From an uncultured Eubacteriales bacterium (GTDB lineage Bacteria > Bacillota > Clostridia > Oscillospirales > Oscillospiraceae), in the NCBI GenBank assembly GCA_905202605.1, contig CAJKSU010000181.1:1-5899 (forward strand): a stretch of DNA of 5,899 nt. Direction: 5' to 3'. A program made the position numbers and the translations under genes. Numbering within the stretch: position 1 is the first letter of the stretch; each line of letters opens with the position of its first letter. A model generated the notes under the pieces. The model saw nothing but the letters and a program-made list of their open reading frames with translations. It was not told the DNA's origin and did not search any database. This document shows, piece by piece, positions 1 to 4,814 of this stretch.

Positions 1-260
1 GTCCAGCCCCGCCGCGAAGGGGTGAAGGAAAGAAGGTAAACCAGCATTCGCCGGTGGAACGGGAAAGGAACATACAACACGTTATATTATTGTAATATTC
101 TTCACGGAACTTTCACATTTCGTAAATCAGTATAACATTATCTGTGGAATTTGTCAAGAAAACAAATAACAATTTCGTAATAATTGGCTCCTTGCACAAA
201 AAAGAGTTCCAGTTCTTGTGCGAATGCTTGCGAAACTGGACAGAATTGCCCGTAAAATGG

Positions 261-289
261 TTGATTTTGCAGAAAAGCCATGGTAGGAT
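261..289 (+). promoter_or_regulatory. Candidate extended -10 promoter for the acyltransferase gene
   Basis: TTGATT at 261-266 and TAGGAT at 284-289 are separated by 17 bp, and TG at 281-282 forms an extended -10. Each hexamer matches the sigma-A consensus at four of six positions. Transcription would start near 296, leaving a leader of only about 16 nt that barely includes the ribosome site at 297-306, so an additional upstream start is possible. Nearly the same -10 segment occurs again at 2436-2450. Confidence 0.4.
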
Positions 290-296
290 AAACGAA

Positions 297-306
297 AAAG
301 GAGGGG
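297..306 (+). promoter_or_regulatory. Ribosome binding site that fixes the acyltransferase start
   Basis: AAAGGAGGGG lies 5-8 nt before the GTG codon at 312. This near-perfect Shine-Dalgarno match decides in favour of 312 rather than the in-frame GTG at 144, which has no such site. Confidence 0.85.
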
Positions 307-311
307 TCATC

Positions 312-1397
312 GTGGAACAACGGCAGCATGGACTGGACGGCATAAAGGTGCTGGGCATGTATCTGGTGATCCTGTATCACGTAGTATATCCGCATATGCC
401 GGACGTGGTGAATGCACCCACCGCGGCAGGGTATGTTCGCTATTTTCTGGAGACGGCACTGAGCTGCTGTGTGCCGCTGTTTTTTATGGTAAGCGGCGCG
501 TTGGCGCTGAAAAAGCCAGTGGATTTGAAAAAAAATGCCCGGCGCTGCCTGCATCTGCTGATGACTATGATTCTCTGGGTGTTTCTGGTACTTTTTGGCA
601 TGCTGCTGATTCGGCGGGAATGGTATGGCTGGGGGGAGTTTTTCTCCATCGCATGGGAGCTGCGGATCGGATATATTCAGCATCTGTGGTTCTTGCCCTG
701 CTTCCTGTTTATCTGCCTGTTTACCCCGGTGCTGAGTGCGCTGAAATTTCAGGCGCCGAGGATCTACCGCTATCTGATGCTGCTGATGGCTGTGCTGACC
801 TTTGGCGACGTATTCCTCAATGATGGGGAATATCTGATCCGTTGGGGGCTGGGCCTGCTGGACGGACGCAGTTGGGATCGGAGCTTCTTCTGGTATGTGA
901 ATTTCTTTGGAATATACTACTGGTATGCGCTGGTGTACTATGCGCTGGGAGACTGGCTGATGACCCATGGAAATCAATGGCTCCGGAACAAGTGGAAGCT
1001 GCTTTTGTCAATCCCGGTGTGCATGGTCTGCCTGTTTTTCACCGCCATGGCGCGGAGCCGGGTGGGGCTTACGACCTATAATCATGTGTACTATAACTAC
1101 AGCAGCATCTTTACTCTGGGCATTTCCACTGCGGTGTTTTTACTGCTCCGGGACTGGAAGCCCGGAGAGAAGCTGGGAAAGCTTACGGCATCTTTGGCGG
1201 AGTGCTCACTGGGAATCTATATTCTCCATTGGCTGGTGCTGGAGCTGCTGCGGCAGATGCTTCCGGCCATGATGGCATCTACAATACTGTTTCCTGCGCT
1301 TGCACTGGGAATTTTGACGGTCACTTGGGGCATCGTCTGGGGATGCAGAAAAATACCGCTGGTGCGGCAGCTGTTTACGCTGTCCTCTGGAAAATAA
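312..1397 (+). CDS. Acyltransferase family 3 integral membrane protein
   Basis: This is a 361-residue polytopic membrane protein of the acyltransferase-3 (OatA/NodX-type) family. These proteins move acyl groups, usually acetyl or succinyl, onto surface glycans, lipids or other envelope molecules. Family signatures are visible in order. The N-terminal GLDGIK segment is followed by the first helix carrying His23 (ILYHV), which matches the conserved catalytic His. PLFFMVSGALAL follows as the FxxSG helix, then HLWFLP in mid-protein, and SLGIYILH near the C-terminus. I count roughly ten hydrophobic segments. Length is normal for a stand-alone domain, and no SGNH esterase domain is fused. The GTG start at 312 is chosen because of the strong AAAGGAGGGG site before it and because family homology starts there. 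No glycan-synthesis genes are adjacent, so the acceptor cannot be inferred. The gene is monocistronic within the window and ends at a terminator 1 bp past its stop. Confidence 0.88.
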   Translation: MEQRQHGLDGIKVLGMYLVILYHVVYPHMPDVVNAPTAAGYVRYFLETALSCCVPLFFMVSGALALKKPVDLKKNARRCLHLLMTMILWVFLVLFGMLLIRREWYGWGEFFSIAWELRIGYIQHLWFLPCFLFICLFTPVLSALKFQAPRIYRYLMLLMAVLTFGDVFLNDGEYLIRWGLGLLDGRSWDRSFFWYVNFFGIYYWYALVYYALGDWLMTHGNQWLRNKWKLLLSIPVCMVCLFFTAMARSRVGLTTYNHVYYNYSSIFTLGISTAVFLLLRDWKPGEKLGKLTASLAECSLGIYILHWLVLELLRQMLPAMMASTILFPALALGILTVTWGIVWGCRKIPLVRQLFTLSSGK

Positions 1398-1434
1398 AAA
1401 ACGAGCGTATCCAAATCACGGATACGCTCGTTTT
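1398..1434. terminator. Bidirectional intrinsic terminator
   Basis: A perfect 15-bp stem (1398-1412 with 1420-1434) encloses a 7-nt loop at 1413-1419. The core is CGAGCGTATCC with its complement, flanked by AAAA on the left and TTTT on the right, so it gives a U-tract on both strands. It starts directly after the acyltransferase stop codon and ends 4 bp before the patatin stop codon. It therefore serves both convergent genes. Confidence 0.92.
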
Positions 1435-1438
1435 CGGT

Positions 1439-2326
1439 TTATCCCTGTCCGGCCGCTTCGGCAGCGCGCTCCGGGGTCTTTGCCCAGTGCGCCTTGATGG
1501 CCTGCCAGAAGCGCTCACCGTCCCGCTGACCGGTTTCATAGCCGACCTTCAGCTTGTCAAGATCCCGCTCCAGCCGGCCAATTTCCAGCTCGGTCTGGGG
1601 CTGCAAAACCAGCACCCGGTCGGTTTTCCCCAGCTGCGCCAGATGCTCCCGCTCGGCGGCATAGACTTCATCTTCCCGCTGGAGCTTGTCCAGCAGCAGG
1701 GGATAGTCATGATAGAGCCGTTTGCCCAGATTCCGCATCAGGCCGGAGGGCTTCTTTTTCCGGTAGGAAATCCGGCGGGTCAGCAGCACCACGACCCGGT
1801 CATATTCCGGGTGCAGCTCCAGAAATTCCAGCCCCAGACGGGAGGAGGCACCGCCGTCCAGATAGTAGTCATTTCCCAGCTTTACCTTCCGGCACAGATA
1901 GGGCATGGAGCAGGAAGCCGCTACTGCGGTCAGAAAATCAGGGCAGTTATCACGGCTGATGAACTCCGGCTCGCCGGTACGGCAGTTGGTCACGCCCACA
2001 TAAAAGGCTCTGGCGGGGTCGGAAAAGGACTCATCGTCAAAGGGCAGCACATGCTGCAAATCCCGGAGAATGAAGTCAAATCCCACCAGATTATGCTCCT
2101 TCCGGAGTGCCTTGGTGCCGACATAGCGGGGATCCATGCCGTAGGACAGCACAACATCACGGCATCGTCCCGGCTGCTGTGCCACATAGCCCAGACCGTT
2201 GAGCGCTCCGGCAGAAACACCCATCACGCAATCGGGGTAAATATCATGCTCCATCAGTACGTCCAGAACGCCGGAGGTGTAGATGCCGCGATAAGAGCCG
2301 CCCTCCAGCAGAATCAGATTTTTCAT
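1439..2326 (-). CDS. Patatin-like phospholipase (YjjU-like)
   Basis: This 295-residue protein has no signal peptide or membrane segment and is a predicted cytoplasmic serine lipid acyl hydrolase. The N-terminus carries the glycine-rich oxyanion-hole motif EGGSYRGIYTSG (residues 8-19). The nucleophile elbow GVSAG follows with Ser38, and the catalytic Asp157 lies in YLDGGAS. All parts of the Ser/Asp dyad are therefore intact. The overall pattern, including VGVTNCRTGEP, ASCSMPYL and VVVLLTR, resembles the bacterial YjjU-like patatin branch. The C-terminal third is charged and helical, as is usual for that branch. The start at 2326 is preferred over the in-frame ATG at 2338: GGAGG lies 5 nt before 2326 and overlaps the upstream ATG, which has no ribosome site of its own. 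The substrate is unknown; phospholipids or other acyl esters are the family expectation. It is transcribed alone from its own promoter. Confidence 0.9.
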   Translation of the reverse strand: MKNLILLEGGSYRGIYTSGVLDVLMEHDIYPDCVMGVSAGALNGLGYVAQQPGRCRDVVLSYGMDPRYVGTKALRKEHNLVGFDFILRDLQHVLPFDDESFSDPARAFYVGVTNCRTGEPEFISRDNCPDFLTAVAASCSMPYLCRKVKLGNDYYLDGGASSRLGLEFLELHPEYDRVVVLLTRRISYRKKKPSGLMRNLGKRLYHDYPLLLDKLQREDEVYAAEREHLAQLGKTDRVLVLQPQTELEIGRLERDLDKLKVGYETGQRDGERFWQAIKAHWAKTPERAAEAAGQG

Positions 2327-2331
2327 AAGAA

Positions 2332-2336
2332 CCTCC
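2332..2336 (-). promoter_or_regulatory. Ribosome binding site of the patatin gene, overlapping a decoy ATG
   Basis: GGAGG on the minus strand is followed by TTCTT and ATG at 2326. The site shares its first base with the last base of an in-frame ATG at 2338-2336, so that ATG is more likely a decoy than the start. Confidence 0.8.
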
Positions 2337-2365
2337 ATTGGTGATCAAGGATTATTTTCATGGCT

Positions 2366-2394
2366 ATCATAGGACGAAAATGATATTCTGTCAA
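2366..2394 (-). promoter_or_regulatory. Strong sigma-A promoter of the patatin gene
   Basis: On the minus strand, a perfect TTGACA -35 (2394-2389) is followed by a 17-bp spacer and TATGAT (2371-2366, five of six consensus bases). The predicted start is near 2359, giving a leader of about 33 nt before the ATG at 2326. Confidence 0.85.
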
Positions 2395-2435
2395 CCGGAA
2401 ATCCGCAGTTCGGATCCTTCATGAAAACAACACAT

Positions 2436-2450
2436 ATGGTAGGATAAGCG
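2436..2450 (+). promoter_or_regulatory. Second copy of the TGGTAGGATAA promoter-like motif
   Basis: ATGGTAGGATAAGCG matches 14 of 15 bases with 280-294 upstream of the acyltransferase gene. It includes the TG extension and TAGGAT as a potential -10 (2440-2445). A -35 here is poor: TTCATG at 2418-2423 with 16 bp spacing. It may be an alternative rightward promoter or a shared regulator site. It could also be coincidence. Confidence 0.3.
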
Positions 2451-2462
2451 CCATTCTTCCCG

Positions 2463-2490
2463 TTGTTTCCCAACATCACTATGTTATAAT
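2463..2490 (+). promoter_or_regulatory. Extended -10 promoter driving the flavoenzyme gene
   Basis: A perfect TATAAT at 2485-2490 is preceded by TG at 2482-2483 (extended -10). A weak -35, TTGTTT, lies at 2463-2468 with a 16-bp spacer. The predicted start near 2497 falls just inside the MITE-like element. The last T of the -10 is also the first base of the left TTTA target repeat. The insertion therefore appears to have landed at the downstream edge of a working promoter. The next downstream gene is the flavoenzyme at 2807. Confidence 0.6.
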
Positions 2491-2493
2491 TTA

Positions 2494-2509
2494 GGCAACA
2501 CCGCACAAA
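2494..2509 (+). repeat. Left terminal inverted repeat of the element
   Basis: GGCAACACCGCACAAA pairs with 2752-2767 except at two positions (C for T at 2499 and 2506). TTTA at 2490-2493 lies immediately outside. Confidence 0.75.
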
Positions 2510-2550
2510 TGCGTCTTCGGATTGCGTCGGCACAAGCTTCGTATCCTTCA

Positions 2551-2572
2551 TTTTGCCCTTTAGAGGGCAAAA
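2551..2572. repeat. Perfect 9-bp-stem hairpin within the element
   Basis: TTTTGCCCT at 2551-2559 pairs with AGGGCAAAA at 2564-2572 around a TTAG loop. It is enclosed by a further pairing of GGCACA (2529-2534) with TGTGCC (2588-2593). Together these suggest a branched fold over 2529-2593. Confidence 0.7.
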
Positions 2573-2599
2573 GTTCAGTCGCTTCGCTGTGCCTCCTTT

Positions 2600-2634
2600 C
2601 CCCACCAAACCCACTTTGTTGGGCTTTGGTGGGG
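2600..2634. repeat. Long 14-bp hairpin within the element
   Basis: CCCCACCAAA (2600-2609) pairs perfectly with TTTGGTGGGG (2625-2634). It continues inward as CCCA (2610-2613) with TGGG (2620-2623), leaving a single bulged C at 2624 and a 6-nt loop. No T-run follows directly on either strand, so it is not a classical terminator. Confidence 0.75.
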
Positions 2635-2667
2635 ACCCCTGGGACTCTTTTCCGCCAGAAATGTATT

Positions 2668-2709
2668 TGTAAAACCTTGAAATACACAGAGTATTCCTGC
2701 GGTTTTACA
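2668..2709. repeat. Two-part hairpin within the element
   Basis: TGTAAAACC (2668-2676) pairs perfectly with GGTTTTACA (2701-2709). Inside it AATAC (2681-2685) pairs with GTATT (2691-2695) around a 5-nt loop. A further small hairpin, TTTTTC with GAAAAA, follows at 2712-2727. Confidence 0.7.
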
Positions 2710-2751
2710 CCTTTTTCTGACGAAAAATCTCTCGCCAGAATCTCTTGCCGA

Positions 2752-2767
2752 TTTATGCGGTATTGCC
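2752..2767 (-). repeat. Right terminal inverted repeat of the element
   Basis: TTTATGCGGTATTGCC is the inverted counterpart of 2494-2509 and is followed by TTTA at 2768-2771. It ends only 26 bp before the flavoenzyme ribosome site, so the element contributes nearly the whole leader of that gene. Confidence 0.75.
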
Positions 2768-2793
2768 TTTAAGCTATCAAACTATAAAAAGAC

Positions 2794-2798
2794 GGGAG
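2794..2798 (+). promoter_or_regulatory. Ribosome binding site that fixes the flavoenzyme start
   Basis: GGGAG lies 8 nt before the ATG at 2807. An in-frame GTG at 2798 overlaps this site and has nothing comparable upstream, so 2807 is the start. Confidence 0.75.
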
Positions 2799-2806
2799 TG
2801 TCCTTC

Positions 2807-4735
2807 ATGGAAAATCGCTATGCGCATCTGCTGTCCCCATTTCAGGTGGGGAATGTTGTATTCCGGAACCGAATGTTTACCGCTCCCATGGGGCTGCATG
2901 CCCTGCAGGGCGGAGAGCTGTATCCCACTGAGGCCATTATCACCCACTATGCCAATAAAGCCAAGGGCGGTGCGGCGGTGGTCACCTGCTCCGGTACCGG
3001 GGCGTATCCGGTGACCCCGGATCAGGATCACCTGTCCTATGACCTGTATATCGGTCACAGCCAGCACTACCTTGCCCAGCTGGCGGATGCCATCCATTTT
3101 TACGGGGCCAAGGCCTCCATGGAAATTCAGGCGGCCACAAAAGAGCGGGGCTATTATGTGTCCGGCGGACTGATGGTGCCGGGGCCTGGTATGGTACCCG
3201 GTCAGCCCACCAAGGAACTGACCCATGATATGCTGGAGGACATCAAAAAGAATCTTCAGGATCAGGTGAAGATTTTAAAGCGCATCGGCTATGATATGTG
3301 CATGCTTCATATGGCCTATGACATGGGCCTGTTCGGCGGCTTCCTGAGCCTGAAAACCAACAAGCGGCAGGATGAATATGGCCCGCAGAGTCTGGGGAAC
3401 CGGCTGCGCTTCCTGAATGAGTGCTGCGACGCCATCCATCAGGCGGCGGGGAAGGACTTCCTGATCGAGCTGAGAATGTCCGGCGAGCTGCCGGAGGACG
3501 CAGGCTTTACCATCGACGATGCATGTCAGATGGCAAAGCTGGTGGAAAACCATGCGGATATCCTCCATGTTCACGCCGCCACCGGCTGGCAGGCGCACTG
3601 CATGAGCTTTGAGCCGGATACCCCCAATCTGTGGATGGCACAGAAGATCAAGGAGAGCGGCGCAAAGATCCCGGTGCTGACCATCGGCGGCTATCAGGAT
3701 CTCGACGAGATGGAGGACGCCATTGCCTCCGGCAAGGCCGACCTTATTTCCATGGCCCGCGGCTGGCTGGCGGACCCGAACCTTGGCGCGAAGGCCTATG
3801 AGGGGCGGGGCGAGGACGTGGTGCCCTGCGTCAAGTGTATGCGCTGCCATGACTCCGCCTGCATCGACGGCATTACCTTTGTCTGCACCGTCAACCCCCT
3901 GATGGGCATTGAGCATGAAATGGAAAAGCTGGACAAGCCTCCGAAGCAGCTGAAAAAGGTTGCGGTGGTCGGCGGCGGCCCGGCGGGCATGCAGGCGGCT
4001 CTGACAGCGTCCCAGCGGGGCCATACGGTCACGCTGTTTGAGGAAAAGGATGCTCTGGGCGGTCAGCTGAACTTTGCGGATTATGCCCAGTTTAAGCACT
4101 CTCTGGCGAAGTACAAGGACTTCCTGATTTATCAGCTGAGCAAATCTCCGGTGGAGGTTGCGCTGGGGGTCAAGGCCACCCGGGAGCTGCTGGTAAAGGG
4201 CAACTTTGACGCGGTGATCGTGGCGGTGGGCGCGTCCCCGCTGATCCTGCCCATTCCGGGGGCGGAGATGGCGGTTCCTGCGCCGTATGTCTACGGGAAG
4301 GAAGCGGAGCTGGCGCAGTCGGTGGTGGTCATCGGCGGCGGTCAGGTGGGCTGTGAGACGGCGCTGCATCTGGTGGAGCAGGGGCATGATGTGACCGTGC
4401 TGGAGATGCAGGAGAAGATTCTGGTGGATGCTTCGGCCTCCTACCGGAACCGGCTGACCCGGAATATGGGCTACCATGACAACCTGAAAACAGTGACCGG
4501 TGGACGCTGCACCGGCATTACCGCCAAGGGAGTTGCCTATCAGGACAGCGAGGGCAAGGAGCAGCTGCTGCCCTGCGGCAGCGTGGTCATGGCGGCGGGC
4601 ATGCGTCCCCGTCAGGCGGATGCGCTGGCGCTGTATGATCCGGCCTATCGGGTCTATACCGTGGGCGACTGCGAAAAGGCTGCCAACGTGCAGAAGGCGG
4701 TAAGAGCTGCGTTTGCCGCGGCGATCTCCATTTAA
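2807..4735 (+). CDS. NADH:flavin oxidoreductase, OYE/dienoyl-CoA reductase family (BaiCD/FldZ-like)
   Basis: This is a 642-residue cytoplasmic three-module flavoprotein of the family including 2,4-dienoyl-CoA reductase, enoate reductase and BaiCD/BaiH. NAD(P)H electrons normally pass through FAD and a 4Fe-4S cluster to FMN, which reduces an activated C=C bond or the reverse. Residues 1 to about 335 form the FMN TIM barrel (FRNRMFTAPMG, then FLSLKTNKRQDEYG and NRLRF). A cysteine cluster follows (Cys341, 344, 347, 352, 360, ending CTVNP) for the 4Fe-4S cluster. GGGPAG at 389-394 begins the FAD Rossmann fold, and GGGQVG at 510-515 begins the NAD(P) Rossmann fold. The length is normal and the gene looks intact. 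The Tyr expected in the barrel motif (FadH EGYLI) is not at the usual place: here it reads HMAYDMG (168-174), with Tyr171 two positions earlier. The His of the FadH GWHEA motif is Gln262, with His264 nearby. This points to a non-FadH substrate such as an enoate, bile acid, steroid or aromatic acrylate. The exact substrate is unknown. Confidence 0.9.
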   Translation: MENRYAHLLSPFQVGNVVFRNRMFTAPMGLHALQGGELYPTEAIITHYANKAKGGAAVVTCSGTGAYPVTPDQDHLSYDLYIGHSQHYLAQLADAIHFYGAKASMEIQAATKERGYYVSGGLMVPGPGMVPGQPTKELTHDMLEDIKKNLQDQVKILKRIGYDMCMLHMAYDMGLFGGFLSLKTNKRQDEYGPQSLGNRLRFLNECCDAIHQAAGKDFLIELRMSGELPEDAGFTIDDACQMAKLVENHADILHVHAATGWQAHCMSFEPDTPNLWMAQKIKESGAKIPVLTIGGYQDLDEMEDAIASGKADLISMARGWLADPNLGAKAYEGRGEDVVPCVKCMRCHDSACIDGITFVCTVNPLMGIEHEMEKLDKPPKQLKKVAVVGGGPAGMQAALTASQRGHTVTLFEEKDALGGQLNFADYAQFKHSLAKYKDFLIYQLSKSPVEVALGVKATRELLVKGNFDAVIVAVGASPLILPIPGAEMAVPAPYVYGKEAELAQSVVVIGGGQVGCETALHLVEQGHDVTVLEMQEKILVDASASYRNRLTRNMGYHDNLKTVTGGRCTGITAKGVAYQDSEGKEQLLPCGSVVMAAGMRPRQADALALYDPAYRVYTVGDCEKAANVQKAVRAAFAAAISI

Positions 4736-4748
4736 GTTTACATGCACG

Positions 4749-4787
4749 AAACCCGCTGCGGTCACTTCAAGCTCCGCAACGGGTTTT
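4749..4787. terminator. Intrinsic terminator between two convergent flavoprotein genes
   Basis: AAACCCGCTGCGG (4749-4761) pairs with CCGCAACGGGTTT (4774-4786) at 12 of 13 positions around a 12-nt loop. TTTT follows the GC-rich stem on the plus strand, and the matching A/T run serves the minus strand. It lies 13 bp past the stop at 4735 and 28 bp from the stop at 4815, so it probably works in both directions. Confidence 0.82.
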
Positions 4788-4814
4788 ATGTACGCTATTA
4801 TGTGCGCTATCTAA

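Larger units (their letters stand above)
1..311. other. Left intergenic region, no convincing gene
   Basis: No reading frame here has both a ribosome site and a recognisable product. Positions 1-39 could be the last codons of a rightward gene entering from outside, reading VQPRREGVKERR and then TAA at 37-39, but this is too short to assign. Positions 80-185 are strongly AT-rich and contain a perfect inverted repeat, ATATTA-TTG-TAATAT, at 84-98. The likely promoter and ribosome site of the acyltransferase gene lie at the right end. I see no RNA gene that I recognise. Confidence 0.5.
2494..2767. mobile_element. MITE-like non-autonomous element, 274 bp
   Basis: The ends are near-perfect terminal inverted repeats, 14 of 16 bases: GGCAACACCGCACAAA at 2494-2509 and the complement of GGCAATACCGCATAAA at 2752-2767. 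The element is flanked on both sides by TTTA (2490-2493 and 2768-2771), consistent with a 4-bp target duplication. It carries no transposase or credible gene, as expected for a miniature element mobilised in trans. The interior is unusually rich in perfect palindromes: 2551-2572, 2600-2634, 2668-2709 and 2712-2727. Its RNA would therefore fold into a multi-hairpin structure in either direction. It occupies the leader region between the TATAAT promoter and the flavoenzyme ribosome site. I do not recognise a named insertion sequence family from the ends. The alternative is a structured RNA or repeat family that is not mobile; the paired TTTA repeats argue for insertion. Confidence 0.72.

Noticed and set aside
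144..311. 56-codon N-terminal extension of the acyltransferase from a GTG at 144
   Set aside because: There is no ribosome site before 144, the extension lacks family similarity, and a near-perfect Shine-Dalgarno site precedes the in-frame GTG at 312.
1202..2344. Long rightward frame opposite the patatin gene
   Set aside because: It is antisense to a gene with intact catalytic motifs and spans a strong terminator. Its product has the composition typical of an antisense shadow.
2345..2614. Leftward 89-codon frame between the patatin gene and the element
   Set aside because: It runs through the patatin promoter (2366-2394) and the element border and has no ribosome site.
2484..2687. Leftward 67-codon open frame in the element
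   Set aside because: It is a translation of the same repeat DNA with no start signals. Such frames are often annotated as hypothetical proteins.
2509..2772. Rightward 87-codon open frame within the element
   Set aside because: It lies almost wholly between the inverted repeats, has no ribosome site, crosses the hairpin arms and resembles no protein family. It is best read as translated repeat.
2745..2773. Promoter formed by TTGCCG in the element end and TTTAAG across the right TTTA repeat (17-bp spacing)
   Set aside because: Only three and four of six consensus bases match, against a perfect extended -10 upstream. It remains possible but is not supported well enough to list.
2783..2788. TATAAA as a -10 element just before the flavoenzyme
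   Set aside because: No -35 lies at suitable spacing, and transcription would start at or inside the ribosome site.
3275..4765. Long leftward frame opposite the OYE-type gene
   Set aside because: The product is rich in His, Arg and Gln with no domain, as expected for the antisense of a GC-rich gene. The sense strand has full cofactor motifs.
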